Positions 50,261 through 62,574 of a stretch of 64,000 nt of DNA are shown in pieces. How positions within the stretch are numbered: position 1 is the first letter of the stretch; every line of letters begins with the position of its first letter. A program made the position numbers and the translations under genes. The notes beneath the pieces were generated by a model. The model was not told the DNA's origin. It searched no databases and saw only the letters and a list, made by a program, of their open reading frames with translations. The stretch spans positions 71,399,788 through 71,463,787 of the forward strand of contig CM057836.1 in assembly GCA_030068075.1 (NCBI GenBank), read 5' to 3'. Source of the stretch: Paguma larvata. Its lineage: Eukaryota > Chordata > Mammalia > Carnivora > Viverridae.

Positions 50261-50907
50261 CACCTCCGACTACTCCTCCCCACAAACCTCCACTGAGGCT
50301 ACTGCAGCAGCAGGCTCCATCACGGGCCAAGCTGGGGGGCCCCGGTGACAAGGGGGCAGGATGCCTGGGTGAGTTCACAAGGAAATCCCGCAAGCTGATG
50401 GGATGGCCCTTAATTAAGGCTCCCTGTGTAATGCTGGCACGGGGCTACTGGAGCTCCAACCGAAGGACAATCATGTGGCTGTGGCTGTCCAAGGAAGACG
50501 CATGGTGGGGGGACTGGGGGGGACAGGAAGGACCAAGAAAAGGGTTAAGTGAGTACACTGCACCGTTCCTCCTTCCTAATATCCCACGGCTGACACAGCT
50601 CACCGCATAGTCTTTAGGCATCATTATGCCCCATCCAAACAGGAGCAAGCTTGTTTATAAACCACCAATCATTAGTTACGGAAAGAATCTAGAAACCTAT
50701 GACGTCCACGTGTATACACTCTTCCCAAGGCCATGTCCTTCTACTCAGCAAACGCCGGCTTCTATCTCCTGCAACCCATGCAGGGAGCGTGCTGGGAAGG
50801 CGGCTCAACAATTACTGGCAAACAGGGAGAAGTCACTCTCCAGTTCACACACATCATATTCTGGATTTGGAGAGCTCACCGTGCTTTAGCTTTAAAAAGT
50901 GAAAACA

Positions 50908-51117
50908 GGGGTGCCTGGGTGGCTCAGTCAGTTAAGTGTTCAACTTCCGCTCAGCTCATGTCTTGCGGTTCGTGGGTTCAAGTCCCACATCAAGCTCTGT
51001 GCTGACAGGGCAGACCCTGCTTGGGATTCTCTCTCCCCCCATCCCTTTTTCTGCTCCTCTCCCACTTGCACTCTCTCTCTCAAAATAAATAAACTAAAAC
51101 AAAAAAAACAAAAAACA
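50908..51117 (+). mobile_element. SINEC (feliform SINE)
   Basis: Head 'gtgcctgggtggctcagtca', body 'gcggttcgtgggttcaagtc', tail 'ctctctcaaaataaataaac' and poly-A mixed with C. Confidence 0.95.
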
Positions 51118-51383
51118 TACATCCTTAGCTTGTCCAACTTGTGGTCCACTCTGACCTCCAAGTCAGGAGCCTTCCTCAGCCAGTACTTTCCAGCCTTGTC
51201 CATGTAGTTTAAGCACAGTGTCCGCATGTGCCTCAAATCAAACTCACAAAGCTTGAATATACCATTTTCCCTAGAGGGCCAACACTATTTTCGTTTCTAT
51301 TACCTACTATAAAGCAGCCTTTTTGCATGTGGAGTCACTGCAGTGGTAATGAAGAAAAAAAATGACCAGGTGTTTTAAGTATG

Positions 51384-51431
51384 ACAACATGAAAATGTAC
51401 AGTATATATACAACATGAAACGTACAGTATA
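51384..51431. repeat. imperfect 26-bp tandem duplication
   Basis: Two near-copies of acaacatgaaa(a)tgtacagtata stand side by side. The second differs by a small deletion and one substitution. Confidence 0.8.
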
Positions 51432-51568
51432 CAGGGGGGCTCTAACTGGCCAGCAAAAGGAAAAAATGGTGTCGTGGCAAACAAAACAAAAACAAAAATA
51501 AAACAAATCCAGGAGTATACGTATTTTAAATATATTTAAAAACAAGAAATACATGTTTTATACACTTA

Positions 51569-51584
51569 CACACACACACACACA
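51569..51584. repeat. short (CA)n run
   Basis: About eight CA units in an AT-rich stretch. Confidence 0.8.
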
Positions 51585-51767
51585 AATATGTACACACACA
51601 ATGCACCGTTCCCCTTTGTCTAAGACATGAGTGGCAATCCTGAAGCCCTTGAGAATGTGGCTTTGCCATCTTTGTTCTGAAGTACTACCCCCCCCCCCCC
51701 CAGTCCATAATCAGTTCCACACTCACAGATAAGCTCTCCACGCAGATAGCAGGGGAGCCTTGTAAGC

Positions 51768-51985
51768 TAAGAATGCAAGCCCTGGGACCGGACTCCTTGC
51801 ACTCAAATCCTGGTCTGGCCACTTACTAACTATGTGACCTTGGGCAAGTCACCTCACTTTGCTGTGCCTCAGTTCCCTCTTCTGTAAAATGGTGTAACAA
51901 GTGTTTGTCTGTGAGGCAGCTGCTGGGAGGACTGAATGAGATAAGACACAGTGAATGCTGGGAGCAGTGCTTGATGTAAACTATT
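51768..51985 (+). repeat. MIR element, near full length
   Basis: This is the clearest MIR of the window: 'ggccacttactaactatgtg' and 'accttgggcaagtcacctca', then 'gttccctcttctgtaaaatg' and 'ggactgaatgagataagac'. Confidence 0.9.
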
Positions 51986-52899
51986 ATTGTTAGTTAGTGA
52001 ATTTCTATCTATGATTAGTTGAATCTTCCCAAATTCTCTTAGGCATAAACCTGACAGATGTGGCAAGTGCCATCTGCATAAAGTCCTTGTGCCCCTTGTA
52101 CGTGACCTCACTGACAAATCGGGAAGTGGCATCAAAGACCATCCTGGAATCCAAAGGGGGTACTACTGCCTGCCTTTTATCTCTTGCCTCAGAAAAGGAG
52201 ACAATATTCCAGGACAAGCTGGGTCTCCGCAGCCCTGTGCAGTCCACTGTGCCAGCTGGTCAAACCCCCCGGCCCTCTATCCACAGTCCAGGACACACAC
52301 ACCTACACCCACTAACCCACCCTTTGTCCCAGTACTCATCCCTGCTGTGGGTAACACACTCGGAATATTTCCCGTCCTATTCTGATAGTCTATCTCAACT
52401 TCTCAAGAAAGAGTTCTATTTCACAACCCACTAATGGGTCTCAACTTCCGATGGGAAAGCCACAGCTCTAATCCAGCGGGTGACCGAGCCGCCTGGCACC
52501 TGTCCATCTGCAGCCATCCCCATCATCTTTCTCCCTGGGACCTCACTTGGCCTTTCCAGTCTCCAGACACTTCCTCCAGTGGCCTCAAAAGTCAGCAGCT
52601 GGTGGCTCTGCAGTCGGGGCTGCTGTTTGTACAAGATTAGCTCCGATTACAGTGCTAGGCCCTCCTTGCTCATCCAAACACTTCCACGGTGACAGGTTTT
52701 TCAAGTTCTTTTCAACCATTCTCCTTCCAGCAGTACACTACTTCTTTAATATCTCCTTTACCTACGGCAGTCCTGTAACTTCGCCATGAACCCCACATAG
52801 AGACCCCCTCCACGCCCCTGCCATTCCGGAGCGGTTTAGTGCCACCTGGTGCGTCGTAGCACCACTGCCACCTGATGGAATAGGTGTCTCACAGCTGAA

Positions 52900-53005
52900 G
52901 GTTCTGGAGCACAGGGAGTTTAGGGGACCTGTCTAAGGCCAGCTGGCTAGTGAGTGACAGACGGAGTTTCCAACCCAGGTCTCCAGAGCCTACATCTGGG
53001 TCTTT
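52900..53005 (-). repeat. MIR fragment
   Basis: 'ctgtctaaggccagctggct' followed by 'agtgagtgacagacggagtt' is the inverted MIR core. Only about 100 bases remain. Confidence 0.55.
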
Positions 53006-53629
53006 CTGAGCTGCCTGATTCATGGCTGCCCTCTGTAGGTCTCCACTCTCTTCCCCTCTGACCCTTTGGGAAAAGGAGGCATTGAAGGTTCTAACATGTG
53101 GACCCTTTGCTTCGGCTTTCTGGAAGTAAGGGGAGTGTTCCCATGACTTCGCAAGTTCCTACAGCTCTCCGGTCTTCCTGATTTGGTCCCCACACAGACA
53201 GGCTTGCTCAGCTGCCTTCCACTTCAAGGGCTGCCTCGTTCATCTCGCACTGGGTCAGAGAGGTTGTACCCCTGGCATTTCATCCTCTTCCTCTCTTCTG
53301 GGAACCAGACAAAGTTCCTTTCTGAGCCTGCAGAACTTGTTTAAACCTCCAGTTTCTCCTCAGTCCCTTCCCACAGGGCCCAGGACCTGCTGTTATCCGC
53401 TCCACTGAAAATGCACTTTTCCCTTCCCGGGAGGAACAGGACGAAATTTCTGTATTTCCACAGGCTAGCTTTGTTGGCAGGATTGTTGGCACTCTGTCTT
53501 CCCTGCCTCATAAACACTCAACTCGTCTTCCTGCCTCCAGTCACCCCTGAATCTGGAAAATGGAGGTAAAAACCCAAAAGCATGTGCTTTCTGAGAACCC
53601 GCCATTTTGAAGGGTCTGTCACAGGAATA

Positions 53630-53840
53630 GCTGCCATTGGTCAGGTACTTGCATCATGGTAGACAGCGACACTCCTCAGCTCTGGTGTTCACAGCCACCT
53701 GTGAAGGGTGGATGTGACGGTTTCCATGGTACAGATGAGGCATGGAGAAGGTACACTACTCCCCTAAAGTCACACAGCTACTAACTGAGCGGGCAGGGAT
53801 TTGAACACGATCCTCTCTGCCTCCAAAGTCTGCACTATTT
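53630..53840 (-). repeat. MIR element
   Basis: 'ccatggtacagatgaggcat', then 'ctaaagtcacacagctacta' and 'gggatttgaacacgatcct' is an inverted MIR. Confidence 0.8.
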
Positions 53841-56004
53841 GCATGGCCTCATACCGCCCCCTCAGGAAGAGGCCCAGAGACAGCACTACAGACTTTTCCA
53901 ACGAGGAGCATGGTCTGCTTTTCCATTTCATAACTCCCCTCCTGTGTGTGATTCAAAGCACACACACACACCCCCAGCTCCTGCCCTCCCAGGGAAGTTT
54001 AGCCTTTTAAAATTCAATACATTTTAAGTAATTGTGTTTGGAGAGACACTAAAACATATTTACATGTTTTCTTCTTGTCCCAAATAACCTTGGCAAGACA
54101 TCGGCCATGCCAACGCAGGAGGCTACCACACACCGCAGCAGTTACCGGGTCAGAGCCTGGATTCCCCCCACCCCACACCCCCACTTAGGGGAGCCTCAGG
54201 CTAAGCCTTGGGGCCAGTGCTCTCCCACCTGACCCCATACCTGCTCCAGGTGAAATTACCTTGCTGCAGTCCCTCTGCCTGGTGCCCTCCTTCCCCCACC
54301 ACTACCCGAGGGCAACCTCGCTCTCAGACCCAGACCCAGCCTACAGTGTCCCATGCTGGCTCTGGGCATGAGGACAGGACGTGGGGATGGCAGGTGCTCC
54401 ACCTCTGGGCACATGGCCACCGAGGCAGGTTTCACCCAGCACAACTCGTTTTTCAAATGTCCCAGTTTCGACCTCCTTTCCTGCAACCTGGGCCAAGTTG
54501 TCCACCCTCAGATTTCTGTCCCCTGCTCATGGGGCTGGGCTGGGAAAAGGCTGGGCCTGCTGGGGGCTGTCGTGAGCCAAAAGAGCTGCAAAGGCAAGAG
54601 ACGGAGGTGGCATCAGATGCCTTTCAGGAACTGTGCTCCGTCCCAAGCACTAGCACCCCTCTGCCTGCTGAGGTCAGACCTGTTCTTCCTCCTTGTGGCC
54701 CCATGAATAGTGAGTGCTGGGCCACCCCTCTCCCGGCCTCCTTGGAGAACAGGCTGCCCTTAGCTACCCACGGTCTGCTCTCTGCCCAGTGCCAGCTCGG
54801 GAACCTGAGAACCACTGAACCAGAGACAGACTTCCCACACGCGTCCCTCCCAGCCAGCTGGGGTGGGAGTCATTCTACGAGTGGACACCTAACCACATGC
54901 ACGGTTCTCTGCTTGGGAGAGAGGCACAGGGTGCAATGTGGTAAGGAACGAAGCTCCCCGACTAGTTGGGAAGAGAAGTACCATGTAAGGCAGAATTGAT
55001 TGGCCAGTGATTGGGCTCATCGGCTGGTAGGATCTATCCAATAAGTGCCAGACATGAGCTCTGACCTGGGGTTTTAAAGAAGAAGAGAGACAGTTTCTGT
55101 CCTCAAGAAACACTGGTGATTACCATGTAATCCAAGGCAGGTGTGAATGGGGCTTTAGGGAGGTGCAAGAGTTCCAGGTTAGGGACGGCCACCAGGAGCC
55201 ACTCCCTGGCAGCCCAGCATGACCTAACTCTGGTCTGGACCCAATTTAAACTCCATCTCCAACCAGCCCCCAAAGCCATGCACGGTCCTCAGCTGAGGTA
55301 AAACAGCTCACCCTCCTCCCCGATTCTGATGACAAGTCTGCATGTTTAAGTCTCCTTTTGGGCTTTTCTATTTATGTTGTCATTGATGACTTTGCTCCTA
55401 ACTCATCTGATTTCAATTTGGACTGATTTGATCCTAATTTTATTACCATGTAATCTGAATGCATGTAATGACTGTAATTACGCTGCTGAGGGAAACAGCT
55501 CTTCCACGCGAGAAGACCTAAATTTAGGCTTCCTGGCAAGGGGCTGCTGGCGGGGTGGACACCCACGGCCACCTCAGAGCTGGCGGCCTATGAGAGGACA
55601 GAGGCCCTCCCTTGCCCCAGCTCAGCGAGGCAGGTATTTGGGCCTTTGTCCCAGAGATGGGCTTCAGACCCTCTCAAAAGCCCCAGAAACATGAAGGAGT
55701 GTGAGTGAGGGGTTGGCAAGCCCATCTCCTCTGCACTCCCCACTCACACCACAGCCTTCTGTTGCAGTCCTCAGTCTGGGTGCCTCCCCTCTGTCCGCAC
55801 CGCATACCAACCACATCCCCACAGCTCCCCCCGCTGAGATGCAAGATGCCAATATCCCCCTGGAAAGATCTGGGAGCAAGGAGTTTCCCTGCTAATTATA
55901 ATGTGGGGAAAGCAAGCAGTGATGGAAGAACCCACCAGCGGCCTGACCCTCCACAGTCCAAGGCCACCTCCTCTGTGAATCTCCCTGCCCCATCCAGCCT
56001 TCTA

Positions 56005-56150
56005 CATACCTTATGTCATTTATGCCACATATGAGGAACAGACTGTAATTATTTCCATTTCATGAATGAGGAAACTGAGGCACAGCAAGGTTATGCACTT
56101 TACTCAAGACCACCCAGGGGCTGGGCAGTGAAACTCTTACCTGCCTCATC
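56005..56150 (-). repeat. MIR element
   Basis: 'ccatttcatgaatgaggaaa' and 'ctgaggcacagcaaggttat' are the inverted MIR core. Confidence 0.8.
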
Positions 56151-57546
56151 ACGCAGCCTCTTCCAAAGCCTGGAGCCTGTTATAGGCCCTTCTGCCGGAT
56201 TTCTCCCTTACTAAAACCACCTCTAAAGCCTGGGGCCAGAAGCCACACTTCCCCTTTCTCCCACCATTCACAGCGAGGGAGGCCACGCACAGGCACGCAG
56301 GCACTTCAGCTACAGGAATCTGAGAACCAGGAGATGGAGGGGAAGGTGCTGTTTCTCCCCTGCTCCTCATGCTTGGGGGTCAGTCCTCTCTGAGACAGAG
56401 AGAGGACCAGCCCTGCTGGGGCCGTGAGGTGGGGACTCAGGAGAGGTCAGGGCCAGTTTCTAGTCCCCAGCAGGACTTAGCGGGAAGGGTTAGAACTCGG
56501 AGTCTCCCTTCCCAGGGCTGGATACCTAAGGAAGGGGGAGCCGCAGCAGGAGCTGGACAGGCCGCTAATTCTGAAGCACCTGCTGTATACCCCTGGAGCC
56601 TGGCCCCTGCTACGCTGAGCGAGCTGGGCACTCAACTAAGGTGAGGGTGGAATTGGGGGGTTGGGACAACAGGCAGGGGAGGACTGTATATGGGAGCAGT
56701 TTCCTTCGGGGAGCCGCTGGGCCTGGAGGGCAGAGGAAGGAACTGGGGCTACCTCGCATGCAGAAGCGGATGCGCTTGTTCTGAGACAGCCCCTGACATC
56801 AGGAGGCTGATGTGGGCTTAAGGACGCGGAGACCCCCAGGAAGTGAGCTCCTAGTGGGAGGAGACACCATGCAGAGGCCCCGCCCCAGGACACCACAGAC
56901 TCAGAGCGGCCACCATGGAAGCCTGGGTCGGGGGTGGGGGGTGCTCCAGGCCCAGTGCCTGTGGCCACTCCATGCTGCAGGGTTCCATGAGGGCCTCAGG
57001 GCCTGCGTGCAATAAAGCCCGTCCTCTGGGGAGAGGGTGCACTGGACAGTTCGGCCGCCTCAGCAGAGCCCCAGGCAGGCAGGTGATTGAGCACAGGGCA
57101 GGGACCCACAGGCTGGAGCCCAGAGGAATGAGGGGGCTGACAGAGGAGGCCACCCTCTAGTCCTGCCCACGCAGAACTGCACCCTGCAGTCATGTGCAGC
57201 CTCTATCCATACGATGGTTGGCCCAGGTGCTCCAAGTCCTGTCCACTACTGCACTGCTGGGCAGGTGGGGGCCCCTCGACTTTTGACTCTGTATTCGGCT
57301 CTCTGGAGACCACGGCTCAAGGCTGAACCACAAACTCGACACCATCCTGAGTTGGGGGACCTGCTGCTGCAGATGGAGGCTGGTTTTCTCAGATTTCTCC
57401 TTCCAGGCCTCTCTACCTCACAGCTTCCCTCGCGCCCCCCACCCCTTATACACACAGCAGGATGCGCATGCCCACCATCTCGTGCCCACCACCACCCTCC
57501 CTCGGGAGCTGCCGGGACCTGGGCCCTATCCCCACGGCTCACTCAC

Positions 57547-57651
57547 CCAGTGCAAGGACCCGATGCAGACCTTGGCGGCCATCAGGGGCACGGTGGGGTC
57601 CGAGGGCCGAAGCTTCATGCACTCCCGCAGCAGCGACACAGCGTAGGCCGA
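57547..57651 (-). CDS. TTC7A: TTC7A exon (human exon 11)
   Basis: The acceptor is tcttctgcag and the donor GTGAGT. Phase 0 at both ends: [20 protein letters not shown], then [15 protein letters not shown]. It covers about residues 429-463. A full TPR is visible ([17 protein letters not shown] followed by the helix [10 protein letters not shown]). Confidence 0.97.
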
Positions 57652-58289
57652 CTGCAGAAGAAAGGGCAGGTGACACCATCACTGGCGGCCCTGGGTCTCG
57701 ACAGACTGGGTGCTTTGTGCCTACGGTGGGGGGAGCTCCCAAACAGTCAGTCCTTGCTCTGCACCCCTTTCCTCCTAAGAGCCAGGAAGAGGGCCCAGTG
57801 AGGAGCACAGGTCATGCTGGTGGACTAATCCCTCCTGGGCCTCAGGTTCCTCATCTGGGAGAATAGAGGTTGTGACCTTTGCCCAGAGGTGACGTGCCAA
57901 AAGCTAAGGTAACAGCAGGTGGAAGCTCTTCGGAAGGAGCTCAAATATGAACCTCGAAAATTTTAGAGGCAAAAAGCTCTCTCAAACTTCTGAGATCAAC
58001 AGCCTTGGTTTATAGGGAACAAGATGACACCAAAGCCCTGTGGGAGCTGGAGGCTGGACTGTGGTGAGGAGTTGAGGGGAGGCATAAAGGTTGGCAGAGG
58101 AGGAGAGAAGTCTAGCTGGCAGAGCCAGAGAAAACCACCAGACAGGAATCTGAGGCCCCACAACGCTCCAAGGACTCGGCCACAGAGATGGGGGCGGAAT
58201 GCACCTGCTGAGAATGGCCATGTGTGGAGGGAAGGTCAGGAGGAGAGACCATCCACAGCCAGGCAGTGATACTGCCAATCACAATAATG

Positions 58290-58765
58290 AGAAGAAGACC
58301 GCCAGCTAACACTTACTTAGATCTTCCTATGTACCAGGCATTGTCATAAATCAGAGCTCAACCAAACACAACCCAAAGGCCGAATGTGGCCCTCTGCCTG
58401 CTCTTGGAAATAAAGTTTTATTGAAACTCGGCCATGCCCATTTGTGTATATATTGCCTACAGCTGTTTTTATGACAGAGTGGGGTAGTTCTCACAGAGAC
58501 TCTTTGGACTGCAAAGTCAAAAATGTTTTACTATTTGACCCTGTACAGAAGGTCTGCTGTCCCCTGTGCTAAGTGCTTTATAAATATTAAGTCATTTATT
58601 TTCACAGCTCTCCTATGAGATAGGTATGCTATGTCCCTACATAAGTAGGGAAACTGAAATGCAGAGAAGTTAAGTAGTTTGTTCAAAGCCACAGTACTCA
58701 TAAGTGGCTGAGCTGGGGTTTGAACAGTCTGGCTCTAAGCTTGTAACCACTGCCCTATTCTGCTC
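58290..58765 (-). repeat. MIR element split by a DNA transposon
   Basis: Inverted MIR: 'taacacttacttagatcttc' and 'ctatgtaccaggcattgt' before the insertion, 'tgctaagtgctttataaata' and 'gagaagttaagtagtttgtt' after it. The insertion occupies 58352-58566. Confidence 0.8.
58352..58566. mobile_element. nonautonomous hAT-type DNA transposon, nested in MIR
   Basis: The element starts 'cagagctcaacc' and ends 'ggtctgctgtcccctg', decayed inverted ends of the 'cagggg...gcaaac' kind. Inside are 'ataaagttttattgaaactc' and 'gccatgcccatttgtgtata', a well-known shared mammalian interspersed repeat. Its 8-base flanks (tcataaat / tgctaagt) agree at five positions. The family name is not assigned. Confidence 0.7.
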
Positions 58766-58807
58766 TGTGGTGGCTACCTTGGTAGGAGAAGCCTCTGTCT
58801 CCCGGAT

Positions 58808-58827
58808 ACACACACACACACACACAC
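58808..58827. repeat. (CA)n microsatellite
   Basis: A run of about ten CA units. Confidence 0.9.
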
Positions 58828-59743
58828 TCAGGACTTCTGAGTCCAACACTTTTCTAAGAAACTCAGCAGTGATATCCCCCCAATGTGTGCACACAGCCAT
58901 AGTTGTGTGACCCCCAGGTAGGCAGGCAGGGGCATGCGTGTGTAACTACAATTCCTACATGCTAAGCCCAGCCTCACCATTAATCAGCTTTCACCCTCTC
59001 CAGCAACTCTGGAGGCACCACTGAGGACATGGGGCTCTGTTAGGCTTACCTGTCCCCAGCTCAGTGTGAGAGACAGGCAGATACAGACCTGGAACTCTGA
59101 TCTGTGTCCATCCTGGACTCCCAGCCTCTCTCTAGCTACCCCTCCTTTCCCCATCAGCGAAGAAGAGCTTTTCTTGGCCCAGACATGACGGACTGAGGCT
59201 CTGGGCTTAGGCTTAGTCTTAGTCCAGGGCCAATTCTGTGCCCAGTACTGGGCTGAGGTGGTGGGGTCACTGCGGGAAGGGGGAAGAGGCCATGACTCTT
59301 GCCTATCAGGTGCCCGCAGAAAGGTCAGCCACAGAGACAAAAGTACCATCCCCCACTGCTCTCTCGGGAAACAGGAGGGTGTGAGACCAAGCAAAGGCAG
59401 GTGTCAGCAGACGACCTGTTCTGGCAGGCTGGGAGACTGGCCTAGGCTGCAGGACAGGAGGTGGCATGAAGGACCTGAAGGGGCTCCTGTGCATGCCATT
59501 CCCAGCACTCCCGCCACGGCCCCCTGTCCACACAGCACAGCAAGCCTCGGGCTCTCCTCGGCCTCCTTCCCCGGCTGCTGGCCTCTACAGGGTTCAAGTG
59601 TTCTCTGACCTTAAAATAAAGGTGCTATAATTCTAACTGTCCATGTCCACCACACAAAGACCACAAAATGCTGCTATTTAAGGAGCCATCTGAGGACTCC
59701 ACAGTCAGGGTAGGCAGCTTTTTTTTTTTTTTTTGTCATGCTG

Positions 59744-59756
59744 GTTACCTAGCAAC
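59744..59756. promoter_or_regulatory. candidate RFX X-box
   Basis: GTTACCTAGCAAC, preceded by G, fits the X-box with the half-sites GTTACC and GCAAC. Located in intron 10 just after a T-run. A motif match only. Confidence 0.35.
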
Positions 59757-61788
59757 GCAGTCAATGTGACTGCTGAGGAGACCAAGAGAAGGAGCGACCT
59801 AAATAGTGTCACGGACCTCATCCTTTCTTCCTGCAGGTTGACGTGTCAGATGTATTTATATTGGCCTGGCCTCACCTTCGGCACAAGCGCAGGTACAGGA
59901 ACCTTGGTTCCCACCTTAGGCTTTGGCGGAGGCCAGCTCTGGCCACCGTCGAGGGCTGCCTGGGCCAACCAGGCAGACTGAGCTGGTGTGCAGGTTCCTG
60001 AGGGGGTGGAGAGTGCGCTTCCAGAACAATCTCCTGCTGCATGAAATGCAGGGATGGGTGCACCCCAATGTCTCCAGCCTGCGCGGCCTCACGTGCGAGG
60101 AACTCCCGCGACTCCCCCAACTCCCTGCCTGTAAGTCCATTCTCGTGCCCACTTGCTGGTCTGTGAAGAAGCCAGGCCCGGACACCAACTCCCTGGATCC
60201 TGGGACATGCCAGACTGCGTGTGGACCTCTCTGGGCCTGGCTCTTCTCAGTAAGGAGATTTGAGATCCTGTACCTTCCAGACTAACATGACCCCTTCTCC
60301 TGAGACTGGGGGGCTTCCTGGGGCACCGCCAGAGATTAAAGCTAACTTCTGAGTGTGGTACATTCTTCTGAGAGGGGTCCTCAGCTTTCCTCGGCATCTC
60401 AAAGGGGGTTCATGACTCACAGAAGGGTGAGGACCATTGCCCTGGCCCTGGACCTCTCCTCCTGGTTCATGCTCACTATTATAAGACTAGAGGCTCTTTG
60501 TTTCCCAGGCAGGAAGAAGCTGTCACATGCCACTGGGAGCTGTCTGCCCAGGCTCGTGTAAGCTCCAGCCCTCCCTCCTCCCCTCCCTCAGGCCTCACTC
60601 TATCTGTGGCTTGAGCTCCCCCTGAGCTTTGACAGGACCCTGCTGAGCACAGAGCCAGGGGCCATCATGTCTGTGCATTTAGGAGGCTCTGGGAGGTCAG
60701 CTTGATGGGGGAGGGGAAGAGGTCTGGGAAGACAAATGCCCAGTGGTGGGAGGGGTGCAGGGGTGGGAGGCTCCCCACGTGATTCTCACTATACTCCCTT
60801 GGCCCCTTCCCACCTGTCAGGCTGCGGCACCTGCTCTTCTTCCTCTTCCCTGCCTGACCCGGCCAGCACAGCCTCCATTTGTGGGGGAGATGCTGGCAAG
60901 CCCAGGAGGGCCCGCCTCGGAGACAGAGACGAGCTGCAGGGCTAGAAATGGCAGGTGGCGCAGATGGGCGGGGGAGGGGGCAGGAATTCCCTCAGCCCCA
61001 CAAAAGGGCTCTGGGTGTTTACAGCTCTTGGCATGATTTGCAAGCTCCCGCCACCTTATTTCCTGCATTCGTAATGCCCTCAGTTCTAACACCCTTAGCA
61101 CCCAGCTCCGGAAAGGTTTTCCTTTCATGTTACTGCTGAAAATAGAGGCTTATGTAAGTGTAATTCTCATCAGAGGAGAAAGCAGGCGGTGCTGGAACAG
61201 GGCTCGGTGGGTAGAGTGCAAAGGTGGCCCTGGTGACCCAGGATAAGGGCAGTCTCTCTGCCCCCACCCCGGCCACATCCTCTGACGCAGTCCTCCCTCT
61301 CAACTGCGTATGGGAGCTGCTGCTCTGCCCCACCCTCAACCCCTCCCTCCCAGGCAGGTCCTTCCATGGGAAGGTCCTTTCCCGACACCACACTCAATGG
61401 GCAGGAAGAGAGCTACGGCCCAAAGGGAACAACGTGCTCCTTGCCCGAACCCTTGTCCCAGGCTTGTTTCACACAGTCGTACTCAAGTCACCCGTGGAAA
61501 CGCGCCGATGCCCCACGGTGCACGTGTACTAGGAGAAAAGCATCCACAGACTCCTACTGCACACCTGGTACCTTGTAACTCACAGGGGGACACCAGCGTC
61601 ACACAGGGGTCTGTGCGTGACCCTCTGGTGCCCTTCACTCTCCTAGAGATTAAAACCCGATTCTGAAGGACATTTCTGAATCACTGCCACGCTCTCTACC
61701 CACCTCTGGGAGGGACCAGAGGAGAGCAGAGGCCCCAAGGGTGGGTGTGCAACCTCCCCGCTCCCCACCACCACGCCCCAGGTCTTAC

Positions 61789-61872
61789 CTTCCCACAAGC
61801 CACCATGGAGAGGGCCACTTGGTACCAAAGGTGAAATTCTTCAAAGGCAAACTTCATGGCTCGCTCCAGGCA
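61789..61872 (-). CDS. TTC7A: TTC7A exon (human exon 10)
   Basis: The acceptor is tttcctcag and the donor GTAAGA. Phase 0 at both ends: [20 protein letters not shown], then LSMVACGK. It covers about residues 401-428. A TPR is visible: [28 protein letters not shown] has W and Y at the usual helix A positions. Confidence 0.97.
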
Positions 61873-62157
61873 CTGAGGAAAGAGGGCCAGTCAGCTCCAG
61901 GGTAACTATTGCCCAAATCACTTTCTGGAGGAGGCTGCTGGAGGCCCACACTTGGTTCCTGTCAGCAAACGCCAGGCATCACCTGTCCCTGCCACAGGCA
62001 TGCTGGATGACTTTGCACAAGTCTCTTACCCTCTCTGCCCCTCGGTTCCTACCTCCACAACTGGGTGAAAACCTTACAGGGTGATGGTCAAAAGTGAAGG
62101 AAATTGGGTCTGGGTTTTTAAAATGTAAACATCCCATAAATCCATAAGTTTTATTAT

Positions 62158-62335
62158 CGTGCATGGTACCATTCTCAGCTTTTTACATGCATTAACTCAT
62201 TCTCCCCAACAGCTCTGTGAGGTGGGTTCTCTCATTATTCCCATTTCACAGATGAGAAAGCTGAGGCTTGAATGACTTATCAGGGTCATGGGGACAGTAA
62301 GTGGCAGAGCAGGCTGACTACAAAGCCCCCCAAAT
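62158..62335 (-). repeat. MIR element
   Basis: 'tttttacatgcattaactca', then 'ccatttcacagatgagaaag' and 'ggacagtaagtggcagagca'. Confidence 0.82.
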
Positions 62336-62574
62336 GGAAAGGCTTTTTCTCAGTTCTGCTGTTCTCTATGACCATCGAGAAGACTGACTGCCCCACCGGC
62401 CTGTCCGATCCTGGGCAACCCTGAATCAGAGGCGGCCTCGTGAGATCCGACGGACGATACAAGTGCTTCCAGGTGACGGAGGCAGAAGCCAGCATGTGAG
62501 GGCAGGATTCACCATATGGCCGTGGTCAGGGGCGGGCGGGGAACAGAGGCAAGGACCTCTGTTACAGGACCAGG

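Larger units (their letters stand above)
48458..57546 (-). other. TTC7A: TTC7A intron 11 (about 9.1 kb)
   Basis: The intron holds MIR pieces near 50145, 51768, 52900, 53630 and 56005, one SINEC at 50908, G-rich tracts near 50017, a C14 run at 51688-51701, a 26-base near-duplication at 51384-51431, and AT-rich sequence at 51480-51570. A low-GC block at 55360-55500 is a candidate conserved element. An unrecognised 80-codon minus-strand frame lies at 52005-52247. Confidence 0.8.
57652..61788 (-). other. TTC7A: TTC7A intron 10 (about 4.1 kb)
   Basis: It contains an MIR split by a hAT-type transposon (58290-58765), a (CA)n run at 58808-58827, a T-run followed by a candidate RFX X-box at 59744-59756, and a low-GC unique-looking block at about 61020-61170. 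No SINEC is seen. Confidence 0.82.
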
